In this document: piece after piece, positions 48,575 to 60,184 of the stretch
How the letters are laid out: every line of letters begins with the position of its first letter
How positions within the stretch are numbered: position 1 is the stretch's first letter
Translations under genes and position numbers: made by a program
Notes under the pieces: model-generated
Databases searched by the model: none
What the model was told of the DNA's origin: nothing
The model's input: the letters and a program-made list of their open reading frames with translations, nothing else
NCBI RefSeq assembly: GCF_020085105.1
Contig: NC_058052.1
Location: 16,470,233 to 16,534,232 of the forward strand
Length of the DNA stretch: 64,000 nt
DNA from: Siniperca chuatsi
Taxonomy: Eukaryota > Chordata > Actinopteri > Centrarchiformes > Sinipercidae
Direction: 5' to 3'

Positions 48575-49240
48575 AAGTGGTGCAGCAAGTTCTGCAGACC
48601 AATCTCCAACCTTCCATTCCTGGGAAAAATTCTTGAAAAGGTTGCTTACCAACAATTACATATGTATCTGTTATATAACAATTTATCTGATGTTTACCAG
48701 TCTGGTTTTAGAGTTAACCACAGGACAGAAACTGCCCTGGTCAGAGTTGTTAATGACCTTAAAAACCTTAGCTCAGACAAACATAAAGTTTCTATTCTGG
48801 TACTTCTTGACATCAGTGCAGCCTTCGATACAGTTGACCATATAATTCTTTTTCAGCGCCTTGAACACTGTTTAGGCCATAGAGGCACAGTTCTGAACTG
48901 GCTTATTTCTTACCTTAACTGTAGATCTTTCTCTGTGTCTATTGGCAACTTTGAATCAGATAAAGTGAGCATTCCATATGGAGTCCCACAAGGGTCAATT
49001 CTTAGTCCACTACTGTTTCATTTGTATATATATGCTCCTATTCAGCAATACAACATTTCATATCACTCATATGCTGATAACACACAGTTATACATATCTG
49101 TTTCACTACCTTAGCCCAGTGAATTACCTCATCCAGTGCATTGCTGGTATCAAGTACTGGATGGCCAACTAAATGAGCACAAAACAGAGATTCTTTTAGT
49201 AGGTTCCAAAACTGTGAGGCACCAGATTCACTCTTTTTTA
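48575..49240 (+). mobile_element. 5'-truncated L2-like LINE, reverse transcriptase fragment
   Basis: Translated on the plus strand it shows the non-LTR reverse transcriptase motifs in order: CRPISNLPFLGKILEKV, QSGFRVNHRTETALVRVVND, LVLLDISAAFDTVDH (motif A), GVPQGSILSPLLF (motif B) and SYADNTQLYIS, the catalytic YADD box changed to YADN, then KTEILLVGSK. A stop interrupts the frame just after the YADN box. With the 5' part missing and a catalytic Asp replaced, it cannot be autonomous. The family (L2-type) is judged by motif wording; the 3' edge in the AT-rich tail is approximate. Confidence 0.9.
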
Positions 49241-49600
49241 AAAAAAATCATAGAATCAGTATTATTATCATTATTATTCCCTTTTTAATAATAATGATGA
49301 AAATGCCTACTTATCTTATTCCATTTTTATTGTAATACCCTTTTATCTTGTTGTTTTTATATTATCTTATATGTGTCCATATATGTAATATATATTATAT
49401 GTTGTTATCTTATATGTTTTTGTCATGCATATATCCGTAACTTTGAATGTTGCTATAAAATACAATACTGATTAGTGTATATAATTCCTACACTTTACAT
49501 TCTAATCAGATCGTTAAGAATTAGTACGTGTGTGTGTGTCTCAGTAAACACAAAATAGGTGGTTTTAGTTAGAAATAGATAGGCTCCATTATGTCTAGCA
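49241..49600. other. AT-rich tail after the LINE
   Basis: Contains short ATT/TTA tandem tracts and TATATG-rich sequence. It may include the 3' tail of the LINE. No other feature. Confidence 0.4.
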
Positions 49601-49627
49601 TTGAACACGTATTTGTTTATGGCTTTT

Positions 49628-49637
49628 GTCACGTGAC
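49628..49637. promoter_or_regulatory. anxa11: GTCACGTGAC palindrome (CLEAR/TFEB-type E-box)
   Basis: A perfect 10-bp palindrome GTCACGTGAC lies about 140 bp upstream of the first anxa11 splice donor, followed directly by GATAAG. This exact decamer is the consensus CLEAR element bound by TFEB/TFE3/MITF and is also a good USF site. Use in vivo is inferred. Confidence 0.65.
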
Positions 49638-49689
49638 GATAAGAGAGCTTGATGGGTGGGTTCTCTAAATGGAAAATATGAGTTCGGCC

Positions 49690-49779
49690 CCACCCACACA
49701 AGTTAGCGAGCTAAAGATAGTCAATCTGCTACTGGTCAACGAAATACGTCTTCCAGGAAGAGACTGCAAGCAGACTAAA
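49690..49779 (+). other. anxa11: anxa11 non-coding first exon (predicted)
   Basis: The sequence ending AGCAGACTAAA is followed by a strong donor GTAAGTG at 49780. It is preceded by CCCCACCCACAC (KLF/Sp-like) and contains no ATG leading into the protein. It would splice to the coding exon at about 51820 or 51839. The 5' limit is a guess. Confidence 0.5.
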
Positions 49780-51838
49780 GTAAGTGCTAAAATCAAACAA
49801 CTACTCAAACAGTACAGGTTATAAGTTATTTTGGATAAGTGGCAACTATCTTTGGAGTCGTTTTGTGGTCAAACGTTGCTCTGCTGTTCTCGACGCTGTC
49901 GTTAGCTTGTCAACGTTTATTGCAGTTACCAACTCAACTAAACTCAACCATTTAAGGCTACAAAATGCTCGTCTAACGTTAGGTCGTTGCATCATTTTTG
50001 CTGGAATCTTTTTTATTTTTATGGTTAACTAGCTAGTTAGCTAAGTTACGACCTAGAGCAGGGTTCAGTTGACACGGCTGTTGTAAGCGACATTATGTAA
50101 ATCGGGTTTGGAGGTAACTTAGATCGTTTTCAATAAGAGATTTGTACAGGCCTGAAGTAGCGTTTTATTAGCTAGCGCACTGTTTAAAACGAAACGTTTG
50201 TTCGTGTTATAAGCTAGCTAAATGTCTGTTTTCCAGTGACTAACATGATCTGTTTAGCATAGCGTCAAACTATCAGTGCAGTGTACTCACTAGTCAAGAT
50301 ATATTACTTAGCTATAGTAACGTCTTGTGTTTGGCCGAACCATTGACTGTATGTCTATGGGCCTAACTAGCAATCTTCTAAAGTTTTAAAGTGAGTGAAC
50401 TGACACACCTAGGTTCACGTCACAACAAAATAGAACAGGTAATCGTCACTGTCTTGTAACACCTTAGGAGGTTGTAATGACCTCGTTCTGGTGAATTTTT
50501 ACTACTATTTTTTTTAAAGATTTTTGACCCTGAAATGATAAATACCTTTATTAGCACCCAAACTCCCTAAGCAAATATGGGCGTGCATATGTGTGAGGAT
50601 TTGCAGCTGTTCATTGTGGTTTTGTCAGGTCACAGTTTTCTCACAGTTTGAAGTGTGAAGGCAGTTAGATGTGATAGGTTTGCACCTGAACAGCAATTAA
50701 ATGTGATGTGTTTGAACCTGAACCATTTAACCCTGAAATAGACACACCACATTTGGTCTGACTGTGTGCATTTCACAAGGGCGCTTTGAGTCAGCATCTA
50801 GTACTACTATGTTTGACGTCAGCAGTAGGGCATGCTGAGGAAGTGTATAAGAGGTTAAAAGTATTTATTTAATAGTCATTGTGACTGAGGATAACTTTTG
50901 CCTGCAAAAATCTGAAAGTAGGTTTTAAAGTAATTGCTATATTCACTAAATTTATATGCTTCTATCTCATGATTTGACCTCTGTATTTCACAGGGTAGCT
51001 TCCCTGCCTTGTGTGCTTATTCAAGCACAACAACATCCTTTTTTCTGTGTCCAGAGAAGACTGTTCCATATAAGTCCACTGAAGTCAGTTTTACCATGGA
51101 ACAAGTAGGCCTATTGGAACACAGGCTTTTCATACTAAGCTTAACCAAAATGAAAGTTTCCTCACCACTCAGCTAAAAATATCTGTGATCCAACAGCACT
51201 GGACTGAAGAGTTTGCTCTTCATTAGACTGCAGTGACAATAAAACTTATATTGCTACATTCAAATGCAAAGACTGTGGTTTATAGATTACAAACTCAGCT
51301 CACATTAGGAACATAACTGAAACCGGGAGAATCAATTGAATAGGCCTGTAGTTTTTTGCCTATAGGTGCATTTAAAAAGCACTACACTGAGGCTACATCC
51401 ACACTAATATATTTTCAAGGAACTTGACCTATAAAGAAGACTAGTATCGTATGTCCAATTCAATGTAACAACTAACTATATAATTATTGTAAGTCAGATC
51501 TATATTTTTCAATGCAAACATACATGGTGCACTATATAAATGCACCACTTCTGGAAAACTGAGATTGTTCATGTCTTAGTCACTGAAGAATTCTGCTGTG
51601 TGGGTGCAAGAGGGGCAGTTTTACAGCTGAGTGTTATTTCAACTCTCTTGTTGCTATGTCAATGCATTCATATGTCTTAAGGGTGCCATTAAAAGTGTAG
51701 TGTTCTTTCTTTTAATTGTTCTTTACCAACAGATAAAGTAAATTTTTGTTTAGGTGGCTGCACAAGATGATTCTTATATTTTTAGTAATAGGTCATGTTT
51801 GCAGCCCTTTGATTGACAGTTCCGTTTTATGTTTAAAG
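49780..51838 (+). other. anxa11: anxa11 intron 1
   Basis: Non-coding, AT-rich, with TAGCTAGC-type short repeats near 50028-50220. Two possible 3' splice sites precede the start codon, AG at 51818-51819 and AG at 51837-51838. No transposon with defined ends was recognised. Confidence 0.5.
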
Positions 51839-51840
51839 CC

Positions 51841-54800
51841 ATGAGCTACCCTGGATACCCCCCACAGGCAGGCGGATACCCACCACAGCCTGGGGCTTAC
51901 CCTCAACAACCTGGTGCTTACCCACCTCAGCCTGGAGTTTACCCTCCCCAAGCAGGAGGCTACCCCCCACAGCCAAGCGGCTACCCTCCTCAACCTGGTG
52001 GCTATCCACCACAGGCTGGTGGCTATCCACCACAGGCTGGTGGCTATCCACCACAGGCTGGTGGCTATCCACCACAGGCTGGTGGCTATCCACCACAGGC
52101 TGGAGGCTATCCACCACAGGCTGGAGGCTATCCACCACAGGCTGGAGGCTACCCACAGGCACCACCACAAGGTAAGCCATCGCTGTTAAAGGAATAGTAG
52201 AACCACTCTCATGTCTGTACGGTAAATATGAAGCTACTGCCAGCGGCCGGTTAGCTTAGCTTAAAGACTGGACGATGGGAGGGAAACAAGTAGCCTGGCT
52301 CTGTCAGAAAGTAAAGAATTCAGCCTACCAGCACCTCTAAATCTCTCTTATTAATGTGTTATGTCTTGTTTGTTTAATCCATATAAAAAATAAAGTGTAA
52401 AAACGATGCCTTGTGGTTTTACAGGGGGTTATGTGCTGAACTATGTCTTGGCTGGGTGCAGTGACTTCCTGGAGTCTTGTTGTCAGTGGCACAGGGTTTT
52501 TTTGTACACATTAAACAAATATAACAGATATAACATGTTAATTAATTAGCTTTAGAAGTGCTGGTGGGTATATTTTGTTACCTTTGGACAGGGCCAGGCA
52601 AGCTGTTTGCCTGTTTCCAGTCTTTATGCTAAACCAAGCTAAGAAGCTGCTGGTTGCAGCTTCATATTTACTGTACAGACATGAGAGTGATATCGATCTC
52701 CTCATCAAACTCTCAGCAAGAAAGTGAATTAGTGTATTTCCCAAAATGTCAAACTATTCCTTTAAAGCTGCATTAAGAGATCTGTGACCAAGAATGGGCA
52801 GAAACACTATAAAACAAACTCGGAGAAATAAACTGATATAGCACCTTATCAAGTTGTTATGGTATAACATATTAGCAAAAACTGCCTACTTTCTCATCTA
52901 GCACATGCAGAGCAACATGAGTAAAACAGTGTTGAAGTCAAGGTATTCTGGTGCCTGTCTTAGAAAGGATGAGTCAGTTATGCTGTGTTTATAGGCAACA
53001 TGGATCATGAGACGTATAGTTAACAGATGGATTTTTTTTTCCATCAAAAAACAAACATCTACTGTTGCTAAGAGAAGCAAGTCCCACAGTCCATCTTTCA
53101 CATAGTACTCCCAGAAAGGAAGGAAGGAAGTTCCAGTAAGAAGGGTCATCCCTGTCTCAGTCTAATATTTTCATTTATTTCAGGCATTTAGTAGCACAAT
53201 ACATCCTCACCTTTCCTGAACAGCTTTTTCTTTGTTGTCTGCTCCAGGCAGCTGGGGAGGTGGGCCTGTTGGTGGATATCCCTCCATTGGTCTTGACAGC
53301 TTATCCAACCCTGGATACAACGCTGGCATGGTAAGTTTAGCCTAAAAAAATCACCTTCACCTGCACCCAGAAAAAATTCTTAATATATGTGTAATGCAAC
53401 ATCTTCAGATTATTGCGTTGAATATTCCAGTTAGAATGAATTACACAGCCATTCACGGAATATCACATCCTTTCAATTTACGGTAAGACTTTTCCAAAGT
53501 CTGCATTTCAAAATCCTCAGCATTGCTATGTTCTTTGTCACCTTCTCTTTCTCAGTCCCTTGCATGAGAAAAACAGTCATGTACTTCACTCTTATCCATG
53601 TTTCTTAAAGGGGCAATATGTAAGATCTGGCCAGATTTTTTTTTAAAACATTTAAAAAAATTAACTAACCTTATCAACAGAATGTGAAGAAGTAATAGTT
53701 CTGATGTTATTTTAATGACGTCAATGTATGTTGCAGAGATATCTACTGAAATTAGCACGCTAACCTGCTAGCCCCGGTCCGTCCTGTGTTGTAATACCAC
53801 TTGTGCTTCAAGAGGTGATATCTAGTCCAATAGTATAGCTCAGATAGTTCCAGCTGGAAGATGTGTGCGAGCGGTGAGTTTGCTACATTACACAGTCTAA
53901 TAAATTTTTGTCTAATAAATATACAAAATAAACTCACAAAATGTCAAGAAAGGAAATATTCTTACACCTATTTTCCTTATCAAGACAGATTAATACAACT
54001 GTACACCTTCTGAATTCACTTTTCTATTACATCGTAAAACACACTTCATTCAAACTCGACAGAAACTAAATAAAACTCACCAAAACCATCTTGGTTAGTC
54101 TTTCCACTGTTCCAATAATCACCAACTCTGGTTTGGTCAAAATAAATCCTTAATTCACCAAGTGAGATGTGAAAATTATTCTGGCTCCACATGCTTTCGC
54201 TGCCTCTCTGATGCCCGACCTCTCTCCCACCCGCTTCTCTCCCGCTTGATGCCTCTTCTATCCCCGCCTGAACCCGCTGTGTGTTTGTCGTCCCCGTAGT
54301 CAGAGTCCTGGTCAGAGCCTGTAAATCACCTCAGTACTGTATTCCTGTCGTCAAACTGGCCTCTGTCGGTCTCGGAAGCTGTGTTCGGTCCCTGTCTGGC
54401 CATGTTCACTGGGAGGCTGCTGATACCGGTTCTGTTTCCTGCTCACCCAGCTCCAGTTCTGGTGCCCATTCCGTACTCAGTCAGCTAATAGGACCGCTAA
54501 GTTAGCTGCGCAGCTAACTGAGCTAACTAGCTAACGACAGTTAGCAGCAGTTATGACCTGATATGTGATATGCTGCCCCCTATTTTATTGGAGTATGAAT
54601 TTGTCAGGTGGAGAGTAGTCTCAATTCTTACATATTGCCTCTTAAACCAAATCAGACCAAATCAACTTACCTATCATGTAATGCTTTTTTTTAATTATTA
54701 TTATTTTTTTTTTTTACCCCTTTTTACTTTTCCGATTCATTGTTTTGTCTTTGTTGTATTCTCATTTGTGTTATCAGATATATGAATTTCCATCGTATTA

Positions 54801-57800
54801 TATAGCATGGCCACACTTTGTTTGGGTACTTGTGTACATCATGTAACTGGACAAAGTTCAGAACATCAGGAACATTAACTTCAGATTCTCCTCTGAAGTT
54901 AGTTCCAGGATTTTAAACATTGATTAATTCCATAAATAAATCAAAATCTAATCCAAAAAAGGTGTGACCAGCTACCTGTGCTTTGCATGAAATAATCTTC
55001 AAGGATCTGTACACATATTATGGGATACCAATCTTTCTAAATCACAGGCCAACCAGATCTCTGCAGGCATGGGGGGTTTTACTCCAAACCCATCCATGTT
55101 CGCCCAAGCCTCCGGGGGGAACCCACCTGCCACTCAGTCTAGCAGGTATGGTGCCCCTTTCCCTAACCAACAGTCATATGGCCTGTACCCACAGCCAGGA
55201 GGGACCATGCCCCAACAACAAAGCTCAGGGATGGGCTATCCTGGTCAACCTGGCCAGCCAATGCCTGGATACCCCGGTGCACCATCACCCAACCCACCCA
55301 TGGCTGGTTATGGAGGAGCACCAGCACCTATGCCAGGGTACCCAAAGGTCCCTTCACCAAATCCATCCATGCCAGCCTATGGAGGAGGAGGCATGCCAAT
55401 AGCTCCACCTGTCAATGTAATAAACTCAGAAAACACTTTTTTGACCCTACTGGTTAAAAACTTAAATATCTGTCTTCTTATTATGCCTCTGTGTTGTGAT
55501 GTCTTAAAGGTGGGGTATGCGATTCTGCACAACAACAGCATATCTTGGCAAACTAGAAAGTAAGCTAAATGTCCGTGGGCAAGTCATTTAACATTACCTA
55601 ACACACAAATCATGCCTGGAATGACTGGAATAGTGTTGTGTAGCACGGTCCGAGCCACTTTGTTTATTTCCCATTTACAGAACCAGGGCTGTGTACAAAC
55701 ACTGGATTGTATTGGATTAGAATCGCATACCCCACCTTTCAATACACACACTTATATACATTTACAACGTAATGTCTAAAACAGAATTCACTTTTTGTTT
55801 AAATAACTTAACTAAATTGTTGTATTGTTATCTCAGAGAGGATTCAGGGGAACAATCACCGACTTTCCTGGAGCTGACCCACTCAAAGATGTGGAAGTCC
55901 TGAGGAAGGCCATGAAGGGCTTTGGTGAGTGTTATGGACAGAGAACTTAATCAGGGTTTGCTACTTGTTATTTTGTTGTTTTTATCTATTTCTGAGCTGT
56001 AATATCCTCCGGATGCACATGATGCACTACATGTTGTCCATTTGGGAAGTTGTATTCTAATTGTATATTCTTTTGGGCCACTCCTTCTTAATTATTTAGT
56101 TGAATAATTGGTTGTAAGGGTCATAGTTAACTAAGAAGTGTTTAGTTGATTACCGGTAGTCGTCTTTTACGGTCTTTTTCAGGATAATGGGTAAAAAGTA
56201 ATTTCTGATCAATCGAAAACTATAATCACATCTATAACCATAGTATTCACAAATATTCTTTGGTCTTTTATCAACACAATTAAAGACTATATTTATAGAT
56301 CATAGTGCATGAATTCACTTATCTGTAAAGGGACAAAGATACTGGAGAAACATTTTGACAGATTTTGAAATTATATTACCTAATAAATTAGTCAAAGACA
56401 TCCTATGACTGTTAGTTGACAAATAATTTCTTAAGTCGATCACAGTCTTAATTTTCTTCAAATTACAGCTTTTGTATTTTGAAAGATATGTCATTTTTAA
56501 GTATAAATTTAATTTGTAGTTATAAATGAAATGCTTTAAATTGAAAATTAAGACATGTTTCTTTATCTGTGTTGTGTGATTTGACATTGTGGGCTTGTCT
56601 GTGCAGGAACTGATGAGCAAGCCATCATTGACTTACTGGGGAGTCGCTCTAACAAGCAACGTGTGCCTTTGCTCCGAGCCTACAAAACTTCCTATGGGAA
56701 GGTAACAGACCTATTCATACTTATTGTTAAGTTCATATGTTGTTAATGTGATGCCTGATGTCATTTTCCATTAGGGGAGTATTTGATTTAAAAAAAAATA
56801 TATTGTTTACAAAACAAACACCATTTCTCAATATAGAATCATACATGGCACACTGTGCATTACCTGGAAGTGCATAACAGGTGCTAGTGCTGCCAGTAAA
56901 ATGGAAAGGGGATTGGATGTCCTCAGAGCTCATTATAGCTATGCCACAGAGGTTTTTTCACAGCAGTAGTTAATTATGGTTTTGAGTTATTCCAAGCATG
57001 TTTCCATTTTCAGGATCTGATTAAGGACCTGCATTCAGAACTGTCTGGAGACTTTAGGAAGCTGGTCATGGCCACGTTGAAGTCCCCAGCTGAGTTTGAT
57101 GCCTCTGAGCTCCACAGTGCCATAAAGGTAAATGCTGAGAAACAAAACCAATTGATAATTTTCTCTGTATTTACCGTATTTTAGTCATTGTAGAATCACA
57201 TACAATCCAGGTTATTATGTGGTTTTGCATTGTAAAAACATTTGCTTACTTATTATGAAAAATATTCTTTGATAAAGAAGCATTTTTACATTATAAAATG
57301 TTCTAAAGAATTTCATTAGTTGTAGGTTTGAATGAAGATTCACTAAACAAAAATAAAGAGGGATAATTTTGGCTGCTACAACACCAGAGGATGAGGTTAT
57401 CAGATTATCATTGTTCGGTCTTCCTAACAGGGAGCCGGAACTGATGAAGCCTGTCTGATAGAGATCCTGTCGTCTCGCTCCAACGCTGAAATCAAGGAGA
57501 TAAACCGTGTTTACAAAGCAGGTGAGATGCCTCAGGGCGGTTAATGCACTGCTTTCCCCTACTGTTCTGTTCTCCTTTATCACACAGCATCACAACACTG
57601 TGTTGAAAGAGGTTTATTACGTTAGTGGATAAGCTCAGTGTATCTTGATCTGGGTACCACCATAAAATTTGAAAATGCAGATGTTATGGTTAGAAATCTG
57701 TCACATATAATCAAGGTTTCATAACTGCAACTACAGAAAGGCATTACACAGTTTTTAATGAATCCTTAACTGTAATTGTTCATTTTATTGTTTTATGTAG

Positions 57801-60184
57801 TAAAATTTTGTAATCCACAGTATCCTAGTTTCCCTTGCCAGTAAGCTGGGTTGTGATCACCCTACCTACAGTAAATGCCTGAAAAGGTGCCAGTATATCA
57901 GTTTTGGTTTCAGTGAAACATTTCAGTATGTCATGATTGAAATGTAGTTGCACAATGTTTGTTACATGTTTAAAGATGCTAACTGTAAAAAAAAAAAAAA
58001 AAAAAAATTCAGATTATTACTAACTTCATTTATACCCATACCCATGTATTTATATTGAACCCATGTGTTTGTGGTCTGTTTTTGTTTGTTTGTTTGTACC
58101 ATTACTTTTTCAGAATACAAGAAGTCACTGGAGGATGCCATTAGTGGGGATACCTCAGGCCACTTCCGCAGGCTCCTGATCTCTCTCGCCCAGGTACAGA
58201 TATGATACATATTTATTACTTGTATGCCTGACGTCTCTTAGCAACTACTTCCAGATTTTATTAGAAATATGCTGTTCTGTATTTTTTAGGGTAATCGTGA
58301 TGAACGAGAAACTGTTGACATCTCTCTGGCTAAACAAGATGCTCAGGTAAAGTCTGCTTCATTCTCATTAATAATTAATGTTTGCTGATTTATCTGCAAC
58401 TTGATAGTTTTTATACTGTTAATTACTTGACCTATTGTTGGCACAGCATGTTGATTTGTCCAGATTGCTGTTCTCCTTATAGGCCCTGTATGCTGCTGGA
58501 GAAAACAAGCTGGGAACAGACGAGTCCAAATTTAACGCTATTTTGTGTGCCAGGAGCAAACCCCATCTCAGAGCAGGTATTCCTTATGAAGACATGTTCA
58601 CAAGCATAATCAACTATAAGGTTCAACATTTAAAATGTATCAACGGATAATTAAGAATCAGGCCACAAATGCAACATCAGTGTCTTGTTAGCTATGTTAC
58701 TGATGGTGTGTGTGTGCGCATGTGTAGTGTTTCTTGAGTACCAGCAAATGTGTGGCAGAGATATCGAGAAGAGCATCAGCAGGGAGATGTCCGGAGACCT
58801 CGAGAGTGGCATGTTGGCAGTGGGTAAGAATACACAAACACTTTCAACCCTAATCTTAGAAGGGCCACACCCATGTGATTGTCTGAATCTGCTCCACATA
58901 ATAAATTAATGACGAGTGTAGAGGCTTGTCTGCAGTACATGTTTGATGTAACATTTAACCATTAAACATTTTCCATCCTTATTATATTACATACTGTATT
59001 ACAGCTATCCTAATACACTTTTGAAAGTAAATGTAGTTACTGGAAGAAGGGGTGCTGTTAAATGCATAATCTCTTTGTTTTGTTTTTTCCTTTTTTCTCC
59101 AACATTTCTCAGGGTTATGGTACAGTAACCTGCTTTTAGATGTGTTTTATTTGAATCCTTCTATTGGTTTTGCACATCCAGTCTATATGTTTTCATTGTG
59201 AGGTGGTGTGCACTGCAGTGTTGGATGTTTGCCATTGTCTTTGATTCTGTGTTTCATTTCACTCTTCGGGACAATGTTTTTGTTTCTGATTCCACATTTA
59301 CATTTTTTTCAAAATATAACTTGCTTTAAAGCTGCATTAATCAATATTTGGCCACCAGTGTTGCAGAAAACCTCAGAAACAAGCTGACAAACACAACCCT
59401 CACTTAATATTGATTATTGTAGCTTTAAATTTGCTTTTTGCCATGCTGTTATATTCCTTTGGTGTATGCATAACTTGATTTTTCATAGTTTACGTTTCAG
59501 ATGCCACATAAGTATTACTTCTCCATCATCCTCCCGTTAGAGTGATAAATATTAGAATGTGTTCTTTACAATGCACTAATTAGTACATTTGAGATCTTGT
59601 TTGTTTAAAAAAGAAAGAGACAAAGTATGAATGAATGAGTACATTGTGCTTGTTTTGGTAATTAGTAAGTAATTTCTCTGTTTCAGTGAAGTGTATTAAG
59701 AACACATCCGCCTACTTTGCTGAGAGACTTTACAAGGCCATGAAGGTGAGACACCCTGTCATGTTTGGATACAAATTTTCGATACATTACTAAATAAGTG
59801 CAACATAATGTTTAATAATGTTTAACCCTGATTTTGTGTGTGTGTGTGCGTGCGTGCACGTGTTCAGGGAGCTGGGACCAAAGACACAACCCTAATCCGG
59901 ATCATGGTCTCCCGTTCCGAGGTTGACATGCTGGATATCCGCCAGGAGTATGTTAAAAACTATGGCAAGTCGCTGTACACGCACATCTCTGTAAGTATCT
60001 TCATATATTGTATTTTTACAAATAGCCCTACAGCTGCATGGATGATGTAAAAGTAACAAGTACACATGATTTTGTGAGACAAAGATCTAATGCCTAATTG
60101 CTTATGCATTTTTGTTATTGACAGGGAGACACATCAGGGGACTACAAGAAGCTCCTACTGAAGTTCTGTGGGGGCAGTGACTGA
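51841..60184 (+). CDS. anxa11: anxa11, annexin A11
   Basis: Fourteen coding exons: 51841-52171, 53248-53330, 55048-55416, 55837-55924, 56607-56701, 57014-57127, 57431-57521, 58114-58193, 58290-58346, 58483-58576, 58728-58823, 59687-59745, 59868-59990, 60125-60184 (TGA); 579 aa, all in phase. A Ca2+-dependent phospholipid-binding protein that also binds RNA granules and lysosomes (family knowledge). Residues 1 to about 262 form a Gly/Tyr/Pro/Gln-rich low-complexity domain, starting [18 protein letters not shown] and including YPSIGLDSL, a conserved phrase. Four annexin repeats follow: type II Ca2+ loops KGFGTDE (about 288), GAGTDE (361), KLGTDE (445) and GAGTKD (520). The C-terminus is [10 protein letters not shown]. 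The start at 51841 was chosen for homology and a good context (GCCATGA); if splicing uses AG 51819, an in-frame ATG at 51829 adds MFKA. Which teleost paralogue it is cannot be told. Confidence 0.96.
52000..52146 (+). repeat. anxa11: 21-bp coding minisatellite in anxa11 exon (seven units)
   Basis: Seven tandem 21-bp units each encode GYPPQAG. The first four units (52000-52083) are identical to each other and end GGT; the last three (52084-52146) are identical and end GGA. Degenerate related units ([16 protein letters not shown]) precede them. The near-perfect nucleotide identity shows recent expansion or gene conversion in the low-complexity domain. The repeat also creates long spurious open frames on both strands. 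Confidence 0.95.
52186..52765. mobile_element. foldback MITE with TTAAAGGAATAGT termini
   Basis: A 580-bp element with perfect 13-bp terminal inverted repeats TTAAAGGAATAGT. The arms extend much further: a left phrase with CTCATGTCTGTACGGTAAAT is matched in inverse by the right-arm phrase TTACTGTACAGACATGAGAG. It lies in an anxa11 intron starting only 14 bp after the donor GTAAGC. Non-coding. Confidence 0.9.
53605..54645. mobile_element. 1.04-kb non-autonomous DNA transposon, TTAA ends
   Basis: The left end is TTAAAGGGGCAATATGTAAG. The right end, reverse-complemented, reads TTAAGAGGCAATATGTAAG. Interior phrases (AGCTAACTAGCTAACG, CTGCCCCCTATTTTATTGG) are non-coding and repeat-like. It occupies most of the anxa11 intron between 53330 and 55048. 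Confidence 0.88.
55506..55739. mobile_element. MITE with 21-bp perfect TIRs
   Basis: Perfect inverted repeats at 55506-55526 and 55719-55739, beginning AAAGGTGGGGTATGCGATTC. 234 bp long, non-coding, in the intron between 55416 and 55837. The flanks do not give an obvious target-site duplication. Confidence 0.9.
57987..58007. repeat. poly-A tract
   Basis: 21 consecutive A residues within an anxa11 intron. A retrotransposed 3' tail is possible but no body is recognised upstream. Confidence 0.9.
59325..59429. mobile_element. 105-bp mini-MITE
   Basis: Left end TTTAAAGCTGCATTAATCAA; right end, reverse-complemented, begins TTTAAAGCTACAATAATCAA, giving about 25-bp imperfect TIRs. A second copy of the left end (TTTAAAGCTGCATTAA) directly abuts the element ending at 52765, at 52761-52776. 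In the anxa11 intron 58824-59686. Confidence 0.82.

Noticed and set aside
51793..52180. Long open frames on the minus strand and in other plus frames across the anxa11 repeat exon
   Set aside because: They follow from the stop-free 21-bp repeat; the frame with annexin A11 homology and valid splicing is the real one.
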